A stretch of 64,000 bases of DNA from Aselliscus stoliczkanus (taxonomy: Eukaryota; Chordata; Mammalia; Chiroptera; Hipposideridae), in NCBI GenBank assembly GCA_033961575.1, contig CM066740.1, positions 90,317,117 to 90,381,116 of the forward strand, written 5' to 3'. Positions within the stretch are counted from its first letter, which is position 1, and each line of letters starts with the position of its first letter. Positions 1 to 13,030 of the stretch are shown here, in pieces. Under the pieces are notes generated by a model. The model was not told the DNA's origin. It ran no database searches and saw nothing but the letters and a program-made list of their open reading frames with translations. The position numbers and the translations under genes were made by a program.

Positions 1-2641
1 TGGGGTGTCCTTCCCTCTGATCTGGTATGGCGGGCTCCTTGCCATTCAGCTTCCCTGCGAGGCAGGCGACCACTCGGGAGGTGGATCCGGCTAGTCTCCT
101 GATGGCTAGTCTTTGTCAGCCCTTTCCATCATGAAAATCATGATGGAGTCATGGCCAGCACTTCTCTACGACAGACACCCGAAAGCTGTTTTCTACTGAC
201 CAGCTTGACCTGCTCACGGATGCCCTTTGTTGGGGTTTCTTTCTAAAGAGGTCTGTGTTTGTGTCCGACTTGCCAACGTCTATGAAAAGGTGTCATGTTG
301 CTCCTGCCTCGGCTTACTCTTCTGGGATGCTGCTCCCACTGAGCGTTATGCTCTGTGTGCACACACAGCCAGGGCCTTCGAGAAGAGCTAAAATAGCTAC
401 CTTTTTGTAAAGCAATTAATATATACAAGGTACAACACTACACAATATTCATCACTTGGTGTCATTTAAGCCTCATAATAACACTTCATTTACGATATCC
501 CATTTTTAAGACATAAAAAGTTACGTACTTTGTGCTACCAAACACAACCAGGACCGCTAGAAAGACTGAAAGATTTCATGAAGACGATTGCATAGGCTTG
601 TATATTATCATAATACCTTAATATCTGCATATATTCTCTATATTCTTGGATTAAAACAAATGGTCAGAACGTTGTGTATTTAGACTGCATGGTTCAAGGT
701 CCTCAGGAAACAGACTTCACTCAGCCGGCCTTCAGCCTGAAACCACTGGAGTATTTTGAGGCCTGTTATAAGAAAGTGCCCTGTGGGGTCTTGTTGCTTA
801 TACTCCAAGGCAGCTACTGTCAGACGCTTTCTCACTGCAATGGGTAGTGTATGTGTAGGCTCAGGATCAAGTGGATTCTTGTTACATTACTAGGAACCAG
901 GTAACTTCCTCTTCCCTTCTTTGTGTTGAGTGCTGGAAAGCTCGGAGGCCAAGCTGGAGGCTTAGGTTTCGGCAGTGGGCGTCTGCGTATCCGCCTGACC
1001 ACGGCCTTCGGATTTTTCCTACCCTCACTCTGCCACGGCCGAGTTTCCTTGCTTATTTTGAGTTTGATTTTATCTTGCCGGTCATGTATTTTTATGAGTC
1101 TCCACAAGTTCGTTTTGGAACAAGGCACAGGACGGGTAACTCCAGAGCTTGTGTTGCCAGCATGGACATTTCACTATGTGCATGATACATGGCAGCACTG
1201 TCTCCCCTCAGCTCTTACGGTTCATTACTTTACAAACCGATTTATGACCTCTCACATACAAACGAGGTCAGCCCTTAGAACACAGCCTGCAGGGGAAAGC
1301 AGCGCTGCTGCGATGGGATCAAGCATCTAACATTAGAAGCAGCCATCGAGAAGTCTGCCTTGTGTAATGAGGTCTAGAGCACGGCTGAGTACAAAAGGCT
1401 GAATAAAATTCAGGTTCTTAAACACACACACGATTGTTTTATTCGATTGGCAAAGGGTATCGTGCCGCCCAGGATACAAACAGCTCTGATGACTGACATG
1501 GTCACTTGTGCACGTAGTGAAGTGGCTCGCTGAAAATGAGCCCCCGTAATGTGGCTGTGATGGATTTAAGAGTGTGTCATCCAAAACACTCTCAAAACTT
1601 TAAATCCCTTATTAGCCTAAATACAATTTGACAGTTCAGTTTGCCTCACCTATGGTTTATGTCTGTGTAGTAAGGGCATTATGTTACACATGTAGACACA
1701 AAATAATTTTAACTGAAGATGAAATGATGCTACTGAAAAACGATAAAAAATAATGATTATGAAGCTGACCTGCCCTTGAGACTCCTTCAGTTTAAGCCTA
1801 TTTATGTTTCACAGAGCTGGGAAAGATAGGGACAAGCCTTACTAACGTTACTAAGAAACAGTAAAAGCTAACAGCTCAGTAAAAAAGACTGAATAAAGCA
1901 TCCCAGAGATTTCACAACAAGAATGGAAATTCCTTGTACTAGGGGAAAGGCCTCAAAGCACACGTGCTCAGTGGAAATCCACATAGTAAGAGAAAGGTAA
2001 GATCTCGGTTCAGAGATAAGGATAGGAAAGAGTTATAATTTTCTGTACAACCTAAAATTCAAACATTTGAACATGTTCACCTAATTATAAGACACTGTTT
2101 GGAAGAGGAAGGAAAAAAGCACAACGGAGGATCACACCTAACCGAGAGAGATGAATGAAGAGCCCTAACAGACTCCTCCTATGGCTATCAGGGCGACTCA
2201 GCTTCGGAGAAGGTGTGCTGTGACCTGTCCGTGTGGATCCTCAGCTAACGCCTGACGGAACCCTCGTCTCACTCTCCAAGCGGGTGGCTTTTTAGTGTGA
2301 AAGACACTGACTATGTTTAACTTTTTAAGTGACTTACTTTAGAGTACCTATTAAAATATTACACACTCTATTTCTATATTTCTACAGTGGTTTAAAATTT
2401 CATTAAATAAGAATAAAAAAACCTGCGAACTATATTTGCATTTTTGAAGAAATGTACCTTCAATGACATGGTTGGTAACAGACGCCCCCCCAAGGACCTC
2501 TGGCAAAGAGTCCTCAGAGTATCAAGGTTACGTAACATGACCTTTTAATACAAGTACAGTAACATTCAGGGAACTTACGACATTTGTTATTCTAAGTGAT
2601 ACACTGATAAATGCTTAAAGAGATGTCTGCAGTAAACTTAC
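1..2641 (-). other. KMT2C: KMT2C intron 7, 5' part
   Basis: Begins at the exon 7 donor GTAAGT. A MIR relic lies near 390-560. The rest reads as unique intron sequence; open frames at 830-1330 on both strands overlap each other and match no family I know. No trace of exon 8 was found on the minus strand. Confidence 0.85.
390..560 (-). mobile_element. MIR relic
   Basis: Antisense MIR pattern: GTCATTTAAGCCTCATAATA, ATATCCCATTTTTAAGACAT then TACTTTGTGCTACCAAACAC. Confidence 0.6.
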
Positions 2642-2804
2642 ATCTTTCAGGAGCTTGATCGATGTGTTCTGGACACAGAAGGAAGAAGTGACTGAAATCC
2701 TGAAAGGTGCCGGCTCCAGCAGCACATGGGTAATGGTACATCTGGGTACACTTCTCTTCACAGCATTTGATAGTGGCTCCAAGGTGCTTACAAAATGCAC
2801 ATCG
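2642..2804 (-). CDS. KMT2C: KMT2C exon 7 (first PHD finger of the extended PHD)
   Basis: The exon is 163 bases: 54 codons plus one base (T) of the Ser codon shared with exon 8. It reads RCAFCKHLGATIKCCEEKCT, QMYHYPCAAGAGTFQDFSHF, FLLCPEHIDQAPER. The Cys4-His-Cys-type ligands are all present: CAFC, CCEEKC, YHYPC and LCPEH. The acceptor is GCCCTTTCAG and the donor GAT|GTAAGT. The finger completes the extended PHD module begun in exons 4 and 6; related modules in MLL proteins and PHF6 bind chromatin or partner proteins. The only difference I see from human by memory is Phe for Ile after DFSH. Exon 8, with the next PHD finger, is not within the 2,641 bases downstream. Confidence 0.98.
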
Positions 2805-3085
2805 CTGAAAGGGCAAGGAGGAGAGAGATTCCTTTATGAAACCTGGACAGGGACGTTCAAATGAGTGGCTAGGAGGGTATACACAGTCTCTGACTATCAC
2901 TGGTAAAACTATTGGAACCCTTAAAATACCTAAAAAAGGACCAGCAAAAAATAATACACTACTCTGTTCAGTGCTTAATATAATACAGATTCGTCCTTCT
3001 ATTCAAGTTTATGAAGTTAGCATTTCACTTTTTTTTACTGGCTGTCAAAAATGTACAAGTAAATTTTTTTTAAAATCAGTAACAT

Positions 3086-3222
3086 GGGCCAGCCGAGTTG
3101 CTCAGTTGGTTAAGAGCTCACTCAAGAGTGTGAGCTCTGAGCAACAGGGTTGCCGGTTTGATTCCCGGCCTTAGCTGAGCAGCCGCTGAGCTGTTGGCCA
3201 GCTTTCAAAAAAAAAAAAAAAA
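3086..3222 (+). mobile_element. tRNA-derived SINE, second type (GAGCTCACTC class)
   Basis: Head GGGCCAGCCGAGTTGCTCAG with pol III A-box-like and B-box-like (GGTTTGATTCC) motifs, the inverted motif around GAGCTCACTCAAGAGTGTGAGC, and an A tail of 16. Target duplication AGTAACATGG / AGTAATATGG. Confidence 0.88.
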
Positions 3223-5218
3223 TAGTAATATGGTTTAAAAGGCAGGTTTCTAGCTGAAGATTATTTTAATAGTGTTTATATTACATCAATAAACAAATAA
3301 AATGAATATTTACTATTCATAAAACCGCTCACTATTTTTCACCCTTGTTAAAAATAATTACAAAGTAAACTAGTCAATTGCAGAATAAGTTAATAAGGGA
3401 CAACTGTATTGTTAAAAGGCAACAAATCCACACATTTCACTGTAGAGATTACTTTTAAGTTTCTTACTAAAGGCTGGGAAAGTGAAGAAAAATCAGGTCA
3501 TTTATGCCTCCTCCCACCCCCCATTTCTCTCGCAAGTGGCAAAAGCAATGAAATAAGCCTCCGACCATCAGCAGGGGAGTTCGGCCACTGAACATGTAAG
3601 AAGTCAGGACGGGTCACCCACAGTGCTGCGCTGACCGACGTGGCTCTCCCTACGAAGAGTTAATATGATAAACTCTTGTTTATCCCCCCACACCCCTTTT
3701 GGGTATCCTTTTCCTTGTGGGGCCTTTGCATCATCCAGTATAAAATCTCTCTCTGTGTAGAAGATGCCTTGCTGTCTATCGCATATATCCATGTCTGGTT
3801 TAGCGTTTATGCCATTGCACGGCAATTATTTTTGTCTGTTTTTCATCCTAGTCCAACATCCTTGAATAGAGAAACTGGCTATACCATCGTAGCTCTGTAG
3901 TGCCATGAATGCTGCTCGCACAGGGAGGCCCATAAACAGGTGCTCGTGTTTATATACACTAAGTGGATGGCACCCTGGTCATCTCCTACGGAAGTGTGGC
4001 TGGGAGCAGCCGAGCTGAACCAGCTAAAGCCAACTGGAACAATCTATGTCAGAGCGAGCCTCAAGTAACAGAAGGAGGTGCTGATGTTACTATGAGTATC
4101 CATCCTCACATGCTAATATACTGCCTCTATATTCTGTTAAAGGTTTTAAATTATAATTTCAACGTTTCTGTGTAAATCTACATAAGACATCATATGCCAT
4201 CCAGCTCTTCCTTGTAACCTTCGGTCCACTGAATTGAACCAAAAGAAGAAAGCTTAGTGTCTCTTGGTGTCTTCTACACAATCTGAGTATAGCCAAGAGA
4301 TTAAGGAACTCGAAACACTAGTTATATCTGCAGCATTTTAACTTTAAATAATGTCCACAAATCCATAGACTAGTATACATTTCAGTTCTCTTTATGTACT
4401 CAAGGGTGTTACTGCATTAAAAACACAGATGGAAAGAAATAAAACCTAATTTCTATTCATTGATAAACTGTAATAACCACTTTTTCCATACTAGATAGTT
4501 TAAAACCTCCCAAGGTATCTGAGTATGTTTAGTGTATTAATAGAACACGTATAACATCTAAGTAGTCTGAGTATCCTTATGACGTAATGAAGAAGCAAAG
4601 AAAATGCTTAGGGAGGAAAGTACATTTATAAGTCCAACCAATGACTGAAAAGTGTTTATATTAACTCATTAACATATAATTTCTGCTAAACTGTTAAAAT
4701 CCAGAATCTGTTACTTTTATAGCATATGTCAAGTTGTGCAGAAGCCTTTTGCACTAAAAATGATTCTGGCAATAAAACATAATGACTTTTATTTAAGTGC
4801 ATAATAAGGAAACAAAATAATTTAAACCGATCCTTTTCCCATTGTCTATATCATTTTAGAAACATCAACATGTTCTCTTAATTACGTCTGCAATGGAAAG
4901 TGTTACATGACATTAGCTAAGCTATGATGAGAAGTCCTGGAATACTAATTTACAATACAATAATGCTCTCAGGGAATAAAGGAAGGGAAATACAACCCTA
5001 ACTACATTTAAGAGAACGCTTCAAACCCATATGTTATAATTACATAGTTACTAAAAGACATTTGGCATTGAAAGGAAATATATACTTTAGATATAGGCTG
5101 GAATATATCGTTTTGAACCAAATAAAAAGTATTTGTAAATTTGTAGAAAATATGAAAGAATAAATATCCATAAGGAACTTCTCTAATATCAGCACTCTCA
5201 TTAGAAGTTAAATTGTAA

Positions 5219-5394
5219 GGGCGGCTGGTTATCTCAAGTGGTTAGAGCGCAGGCTCATAACACCAAGGTTACCGGTTCGACTCCCACATAGGCCAAGGAG
5301 CTGCGCCCTCCACAACTAAACTGAAGACAACTACCTGACCTGGAGCTGATGGGTCTTGGAAAAACACACTGTTCCCCAATTTAAAAAATTTTAA
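5219..5394 (+). mobile_element. VES-like tRNA-derived SINE
   Basis: Starts GGGCGGCTGGTTATCTCAAG, has GTTAGAGCGC and a B box CCGGTTCGACTCCCAC, followed by GGCCAAGGAGCTGCGCCCTC and a body resembling the VES family of bats. The A tail is short and diverged, so it is an older copy than the Rhin-type SINEs around it. Confidence 0.7.
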
Positions 5395-5930
5395 AACAGT
5401 GAAATTATAAACTAACAATTACAAAGCTAATTAACATTTGGGAAAAGGAAGGTAAGGTAAATAGTTTTTAAAAGGTTTATCAACTAAACAATTTATTTGA
5501 ATCAATATTTAAAACTCCTAAATAGCATTTTTTTTCTACTTTTTAAAAAATCATTAAAAGAGGAGAAAAATGAAAAGTTATATTTTAATTTAGTCCAAGA
5601 ACACATCCAAGGAACACACTCAGTGAGTTCATATTGTGAGAAAGTCTGAGAAAATTCCAAAACTTTCATTTCGCTAGACTGAAATAGGGAAGCAGCTCTC
5701 AAAATAAATCTACAATACAACACAAAACAGAATCAAACAAATTTCCGGTTAAGGTGAGTTATAAAACAGTAACAAGAAGCTTGAGGCTATACTAAAGCGT
5801 GTTCATTAATTGTCGAGTATTTATTCTGTGTCGTCTACGGCAATGGGCTAGATGCTCTAAGAGATATCAAATGTGATTAATTCCCGGTGCCTCCCAAAAG
5901 AAACACACTGAAATGTGCATAACACACAAT

Positions 5931-6362
5931 TCGTAATAGTCCCAAATTGAATAGCCCCCAAATGCCAACAGTAAAATGGATCAATTATGGCACTCTCACA
6001 ACATAATACTATGTAACAATGAGATTAAATGAACACCAATTACAAGCAACAATTTGGATGAATCTCACACATACAATGGTGTATGAAAGACGTACGGAAA
6101 ACAGTACTTATTGTTTAGTCCAACTATGCAAAGTACAAACCAGGCAAGACTAACCTACAGTGTTAGTACTGGTTAACAGTGCTTGCCTCTGGGGATCGGG
6201 GAATAGTGACCTGAGTGGAATTTCTGGGGTGCTATTATTACTCATTTCCTGATTTGGTTTCAGTTTATGGTCATTAGTCTTGGCTGTGCTCTTGGAAACG
6301 TACACCTATAATAACTACATTTTGTTGTATATGCATTATACGTCAGTTAAGAAGTTTTGTGC
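5931..6362 (+). mobile_element. LINE-1 (L1M-like) 3' end
   Basis: Contains typical old L1 3' phrases such as TTTGGATGAATCTCACACAT and TGCTTGCCTCTGGGGATCGG. No open reading frame; 5' truncated. Confidence 0.6.
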
Positions 6363-6396
6363 AGAAAATTCAAAGAATTTTAGATAAAGACTCAAC

Positions 6397-6851
6397 TTTT
6401 TTTTTTTTTTTTTAAGATTTTATTGGGGAATTGGGGGAGGGGAACAGCATTGGGGAATCGAGGAAAGGGAACAGACAAGTTGCTGTCCTTTTGTTCTTCA
6501 GTCTAGTTGCGGAGGACGTTGCTTCAAGGGCCCATGTTGGCATCATCACTATGCTCTTCCCGGATGAGGCAGATCGGTCGCTGGCCTCTGGATGGTCGCT
6601 CACTGCGGCTATTGGCAGCTCATGCTGGCTGCTGGCCGCTCATGCTGGCTTCCGGCCACTCACTGTAGCCTATGGCAGCCCACTGCAGCAGGGGCTGCAG
6701 CCCACACCATCGCCGGGGCTCGCACAGCCCAGCTCCAGGTGGAGCTCTTGTTAGCTGTGGAGGGCAGTGTCACTGGCCCTCATGTGGGATCCGAACTGGG
6801 GCTGCTGGCATCCCAAACCAGCTCTTAACCAATGCGCCACTCGGCAGAACC
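6397..6851 (-). mobile_element. Long tRNA-headed SINE with AATAAA-type tail
   Basis: Full-length copy in reverse: T run, then AAGATTTTATTGGGGAATTG, a body of about 300 bp, and the tRNA-like head ending in GCGCCACTCGGC. Target duplication AAGACTCAACTTTT on both sides. Open frames over it are repeat-derived. Confidence 0.88.
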
Positions 6852-7205
6852 AAGACTCAACTTTTAATGGAAAATATCTGCCCTATTACTTCTCATGTAA
6901 AATATCTACATAATGCATAATCAGCAAATAACTCAAAATATTTACGGCACTGTGGTCTCAAAAGGTGATGGTAAAAAAGCAATGACAATATTAAATCTCG
7001 TGATTGATCTGCTGGCTTTGAATGTTTATACTAGTATAATTATTCTGGATTTCTTTTAAACTGATGCACAAAATAAACAATATTTTTTCTTTTAATAACT
7101 TTCAGTTAGAGGAAAAAAATTATTAAAATTTAAAGAAAAGATACAATTATAAATTAGGTAGCACAATAAACATTTTATACTGATATGTTATAAAGTGCTA
7201 TTGAA

Positions 7206-7313
7206 GGCTGGCCGAGTGGCACGATGGTTAAGCACTGGCTTGTGAAGCCAGCAGCCCCGGTTCGAATCCCACATATGAGGGCCAGTGACACTGCCCTCAA
7301 AAAAAAAAAAAAA
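7206..7313 (+). mobile_element. Short tRNA-derived SINE (Rhin-type)
   Basis: Head GGCTGGCCGAGTGGCACGAT, B box CCGGTTCGAATCCCAC, end CACTGCCCTC plus A tail. Target duplication ATAAAGTGCTATTGA / ATAAAGTGCTATCGA. Confidence 0.92.
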
Positions 7314-7429
7314 TAAAGTGCTATCGAAAACAAAGAACCTTAAACCTTATCTCATATTCTCATATCAAACATTAATTTAACTATAAAATGGATAACTGAC
7401 CTAACAGTAATTCTGAAATATGCAGATAT

Positions 7430-8345
7430 TTTTTATATAAGGCATAATGAGCATAACCATAAAAGAAAAAAATTACAAATAGACAAACGACAAACTTCAT
7501 TGAAATTAAACCCTTTGCTTTTCAGGAAACAGTAAAAAACTGAAAACGACTTCTATGAAAGAAATATAAAGAATGCTTACAATTCAATAGTAAGAAGACA
7601 AATAAATTACTTGGGGAAAGGGGGCAAAAGATTTGAACAGACACTTCACTCAAGATCCATAATGGCGAGCTAAGTACCTGAAGTGCTCACTCTCACTACT
7701 CAGCAGGACACCCAAAAAGTAACCCGCAGTGAAGAATCACTCCACTAGAACCACTGAAAGGTAGCAACACGGACAACATCCAGCGCTGGCAACAACACAC
7801 AGCTCATGGAACTTCACTTCCCGCTGGGGGAAGTGGGAAAGTCTGCAGACACTCGTAACGAAACGGGAAACTGCTTCCCAAAGTTCAACATGCAGTTTCA
7901 AACAAATAAGCAAGTCCAGTCCTTATTATTACACAAGAAATGGAAAGAGATACTACCTGTTGCATCAGTGTTCACAGCAGCTTTAGAATAATAGCCCAAA
8001 ACGGGAAGAAATCTATCAGCTGGAGTATAGATGGATCTCAAAACCATTATGCTAAGTACAAAAGCCAGGCAGAAAATATTACACCCTGTATGATTCCATG
8101 TATATACCAGTCTAGAAAACGGACAGCTATAGATAGAGGAAACAATGAGGCAGTGCCAGTAGCTGGCGTGGCGGGGGGTGGGGGGGCTGACCCCCGAGGG
8201 TCAGGAGAGAGCCCGTTGGGGTGCAGGAATACCCTGTATCTTGACTGAGATGATAGTTACACAGCAGATTACACATCTCTCAAAACAAAGCATGAATTCC
8301 ACTGTATGTAAACTATACCTTAATAAAAGAACGACTCTTGCACAG
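7430..8345 (+). mobile_element. LINE-1 (L1M-like) ORF2 end and 3' region
   Basis: Phrases such as AAAAGATTTGAACAGACACT, CACTACTCAGCAGGACACCC and CCCTGTATGATTCCATGTAT are characteristic of old L1 3' regions. The frame is broken throughout. Confidence 0.65.
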
Positions 8346-9007
8346 GAAAAAACATTCATTCATTCATTCATTTGATAAAGGCAGAGGTGCTAACATTAGA
8401 ATAGCTCTCTTGAAAAGAAAATTTGTATACTCTGAATAAAATATAAAACCTAACTACTTGAAGTCACTTGTGAATAACCCAAATCAGGTTGGAACGGAAG
8501 GACATGTGACCCTTGAAAGGAAGGAACATGACTGGTTAAGACTAGATTTAACCAGATTCTCAGCTAAGGGCATTTCTAGGGGACAGTGGTACGAGACCTC
8601 ACACAAAAAGCTTCCTTTTTAGGATGTGAGAAGGCAGGTAAAGTTCAAGAATGCTAGAGAGGATGGAACCTAAGGGGAAGCCTGGAAAGGAGGGGGCCCA
8701 AGAAGTGAGCCCCGAAATCTGAATAAACTCTCAAATCTGTTATACCCCTACAATGTACATTCACAGAGGGACGCTCAGCAGCTCAGAGGAAAAAGCAACA
8801 GCCAAATGGAGGGATGAACTGAGATTTCTGATTTTGCCAACAGCTGGAATGATGTAGTCTGGATTGCAAGTACAGTCATAAGGGCCTCCCAGAAAACAAA
8901 ACAAACAAAAACTTGACATTGAACAAAACAAGATAATAGTATCCAGTATCTATAAAGTAGTATCTAAAATGTTCAGCATTAAAAAAAAAGAAAAAAAGGC
9001 GTGCGCC

Positions 9008-9192
9008 TTTGTGAGCCGCCATCCAATGGCTGGCGATCGGCTGCCTCACCCGGGAAGAGCGCAATGACGATGCCGACAGGGGCCAGTGAAGCCACGCCCT
9101 CCGCACCTACACTGAGGAACAGAAGGACAGCAGCTCACCAACGCACCTCCTCTCCCCCAATTCCCCAATTTAAAAACAAATAATAATAAAGT
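9008..9192 (+). mobile_element. Long SINE, 5'-truncated fragment
   Basis: Only the 3' half is present: GATCGGCTGCCTCACCCGGG through GAAGAGCGCAATGACGATGC and CTCCCCCAATTCCCCAATTT. It lacks the tRNA head and the internal purine/pyrimidine stretch before the tail. Confidence 0.8.
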
Positions 9193-9319
9193 AAAATGTT
9201 CAGCATACAATAAAACATGCGGAGACATGCGGGGGGAGGGGGGGACGTGTTGGGGGGAGACAATAAAATGGGACCCATGATGAAGAAACAAATATTCAAT
9301 AAACAAAAATGACAAAATA

Positions 9320-9443
9320 GGGCTGGCCGAGTGGCACGATGGTTAAGTGCTGGCTTGGAACACCAGCGGCCCCCAGTTCGGGTCCCACATATGAGGACCA
9401 GTGACACTGCCCTCAAAAAAATAAAAATAAAAAATAAAAAAAA
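9320..9443 (+). mobile_element. Short tRNA-derived SINE
   Basis: Head GGGCTGGCCGAGTGGCACGA, B box CAGTTCGGGTCCCAC, end CACTGCCCTC and an A-rich tail with T interruptions. Target duplication GACAAAAT on both sides. Confidence 0.92.
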
Positions 9444-9454
9444 GACAAAATGAA

Positions 9455-12400
9455 CAAAGTCTTGGAAATGTGCACAGTATACAGGAAAAGCTGGTCATAA
9501 CCAGGAGTAGAGTAATGAAAGCGACCTAAAAATTACAAAGTAAAACCCAACGGAAATTCTACCACCAGAAATTACTATAACTTAAGAGATTGGGTATTCC
9601 AAAAGAAATGGTCAATGACCTTGAAAACAAATGAATCATTTATCCATTCTGAGGAACTGAAAGTAAAATTACTGGAGAAGAAATGACCAGAGCTGCAGTA
9701 ACTGTGGGACAGTATGAGCTGCACTAACATACATGTAACTGAAGCTGCTGAGGAAAAGAAAAGAGAAAAATGGGAAAGAGACAAGGAAGAAAGGACAAAC
9801 TTTTCACAAATTTGGTGAAAAAATCAATTTACAGTTTCAAAAAGCTCAGCCGACCGCAAGCAGGGAGAATACAAGGAAAATCACAGCTAGGCCCATCTTA
9901 GTGAGACTGCTGAAAAGCAAAGCGAAAGAGGAAACCCTGAAAGCACCCAGAGAATAGCAAACCGTTACAGACACAGGAGCCAAGACCTCCTGACACCCGA
10001 CTTCCCATCAGAAACTATGGAAGACAGAAAACCAGGCATGAACAGCTTTTAAAAGTGGAGGTCATCAAAACCTGCCAATGCAGAGCTATGCAGTAACGGG
10101 AAAAAATTCTTCATGACTGCAGACTCTCACTTTCAGGCAAAATGGAGGAAATTCACTTTTTCTTATATTTTACACTAAGTGCAGCTAAAACCTTTGGACA
10201 TGACAAACAGGACGAAGACAAGAAAACACTAAAAGGTAGAGAGAAGGCAGCAGACCAACAGGTGCCTCAGGTGCTGGAGAATGAAAACGCACCAGCTCCC
10301 TAGGTGTGCTTTCTGATGCAAACAGAAGAGTCGCCCAAGAAGCCAACAACCCCGAAACACTAACGCACACACACCAAAATCGCCCGAGAAGCCTGGCCCA
10401 AAGAGCCATCAGAGGCAGGCCAGCAAGACAGAAAACTTAGATGACAGCCAACCTGTGAGCCAAACACCACAGAAAATGTCCAAACCGCACACTCACCAGC
10501 ACAGGTGAAGGGAGAACCCAGTTACGCCTCCCCCAGGCGGAGAGGACGGCCCTGGAAGGCAGGGCGGGAGCCCGGACATTCACGCGCACTGAGGAGGGCC
10601 AGGGCCTGCTCCCTCCATAGTGCCAGTGGAGAACGGGTGGGGATTCAACACCCACCCAATGATAATGAGGCTCCCCTGCCCTCTCCCCCTGGGCTGGGGG
10701 CAGGGGATGCCTACTGGACAATCGGAACTGAAACCACTGCGCAGAGGCGACGTACCCACCCCCACCAGTGGCACTGAGGGCCAAGTGGAAAGCAGCAGCC
10801 TTGTGAGACAGGGTGATATCAGCAAGACATAGGACAGAGTCGACATTTGCACTCTGCCCGGCGTGCATGAGAGGCCCCTTTCCAACAGCATGTCAATGGA
10901 AGCATATGACAGAAACTGGGAATCTGCAACTTCCATCCACACAGGGCGTGACAGAATGGTGCCATCCCTTTTGTTTTGTATCCCACAAGCAGTTTCAGAT
11001 AAGAGCCACTGAGGGGTGGATTTAAATAAACAATCGAAAAATAACTTTTCATACCATAACAAGAAGCAGGAAAATCTCAAAGGGAATGATAAAAGATAAT
11101 CAATAGCTGCTACAATGATCTGACAAATTTTAAAGGATATAGTTATAAAACTGCTTCAACAAGAAATTATAAACATGCTTGAAGCACATGAAAAAACGTT
11201 TCAGCAAAGAAACAAAATCTTGGCAAAGAAATACAAGATACCATGAAGAAACAAAAGTTTAGAACTGAAAAATATAACAACAAAAATAAAGCACTAAGTG
11301 AAGGAGATCAACAATGAAATGGAGAAATTACCCTATCTGAACACGTGAGAAAATGGACTGGTATAAATAAACAGATTAAGGGGATATTGGGACTAATAAC
11401 AAATGATACAGCATTCTTGTCATGGAAGTCTTAGAATATGAAAGAAAGGTGAGGCAGAAAAAATATTTGAAGTAATAATGGGTGAAAATTCCCCCAATTT
11501 GGAAAATTTACAGATTCAAAAAGTTGAGTAAATCCAAAGAGGATATGCCCCCCCCAAAACTCCATGCTAAGACACAAAATCAAATTTCTAAAAACTAAAT
11601 ACTAAAGGTAAAAATCTTGAGAGAAGAGAAACAAGACCTTATCCATAGAAAAGAAATAATTAAGATAACAGTAAATTTCTCATCTCAAATCATGGAGGTC
11701 AGAAGAAAGTGGCATAGAATTTTTCAAGAGCTAAAAGAATTGTCAACACAATTCTATATCCAACAAAAAACATCCTTTAGGAATAAGACGGAAATCAAAA
11801 ATTCTCAGAGTAAGGAAAACGAAAATTAGCCATGAGCAAAACTACCCTAAAAGAATAGTTAGGAAAGTTTTTGAACCAGAAAGAAAAATGACAAAAAGAA
11901 GGAATCTTGATACATCATGAAGTAAGAACACAGCAAAGGTAAAAATACGAATAATTACAACAGACTTTCCTTTCCTCTTGAGTTTTCTAAATGATGTTTT
12001 AACAACTGAAGCAAGATTTTTTTACATTGTTTGATGTAGGTTTCAATGCACGTCTCGTATATACAGGAAATATATGAGAGACCTATAAATGGAGGATATA
12101 AGGAAAATGAAGGAGATAAGGATTCTAGACTTCACAAGACCTGGTAAAATGAAGACACCAGTTATACACACACAGACTATCCTGTAAGTCATAATGTAAG
12201 AATTACAGGAACTGCTTAAACAAACAAAAAAATGTCTACACAAAGGGTACACATAAAAACACTATATAAGGGGGCGACTTCCAAAAAGATAAAGGAGCCC
12301 AGAAAACTCTCTACCCAGGAAAAAAACAGTTTAACTGGTGAAAATTATTTCTATGTAAAGTAAGAAGGGGGGGGGGGGTGAGGAAGGATGTCATTCAAAA

Positions 12401-12620
12401 CTGCAGGATATTATCCTAAGAACATGCAGCAAATGGAATATTCATTCAGGTAATGTACTTGAGTCGTTAGTAAAGGGAGAGAAAAAACAACATCATTTCA
12501 AACAACACAGAAAAAAACTTTAGACAAAATAGAACACCTTGTCATGATTTCAAATGCCCCAAAAATTGGGTTAGAAAGGAACCCTCCATACCCTGAAAAG
12601 AGGGGTTGATAAAAATTCTA
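9455..12620 (+). mobile_element. LINE-1/HAL1-like sequence, decayed
   Basis: A-rich plus-strand sequence with ORF1-type phrases (for example GAGACTGCTGAAAAGCAAAG, GAAACTATGGAAGACAGAAA and ATCCAACAAAAAACATCCTT). A GC-richer segment around 10400-10800 resembles no family I can name. No intact frame; borders are approximate. Confidence 0.45.
12366..12378. repeat. Poly-G run
   Basis: About a dozen consecutive G between AAGAA and TGAGG, an unusual mononucleotide run in otherwise A-rich sequence. Confidence 0.9.
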
Positions 12621-12639
12621 CAACCAACATCGTACTGCA

Positions 12640-13030
12640 TGGTTAAAGATTGAATGTTTTGTCCCTTATATCAGGAACAAGGATATCTGCTTTGTTTTTC
12701 TTATTGATTTGCAGTTATTTTATATATTCTAGAAATGATTCTTTATTGGCCATATTTGTTGCTATTAATCTTCTTCTCTCCATGGCTTGGGTTTTCACTC
12801 TTATGGTACCTTTTATTAACAGTTATTTTTCTAATATAGTTGAATTCTTCAATATTTTCCTTTACAGTCAAGAATTCCTTTGCGAAAGTATTCTCCTATT
12901 ACGTTATCTTTTCAAAATTTTATAATTTTATGTGGAAATGCACAGGACCAAAAGGAATTCAAAGGTATTTTCTTATTGGTTGATCTTTCTCTTGATTTTC
13001 ACTGATTTGAACTAATCTTCTATCATGCCT
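12640..13030 (-). mobile_element. LINE-1 fragment, antisense
   Basis: Reads in reverse as an old L1 3' region: TTTTATATATTCTAGAAATG, CTCCATGGCTTGGGTTTTCA and CTTTACAGTCAAGAATTCCT are the antisense phrases. The 91-codon open frame here is not a gene. Confidence 0.5.

Noticed and set aside
1..2641. KMT2C exon 8 (next PHD finger)
   Set aside because: I looked for the CAVCDSPGDLLDQFFC-type sequence on the minus strand and did not find it.
2615..2864. Other open frames overlapping exon 7 on both strands
   Set aside because: They are shadows of the PHD-coding exon; only the frame with zinc ligands and matching splice phases is real.
10437..11080. Open frames of 143 and 166 codons on the minus strand
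   Set aside because: They overlap each other and opposite-strand frames in LINE-like, GC-richer sequence; no recognisable domain.
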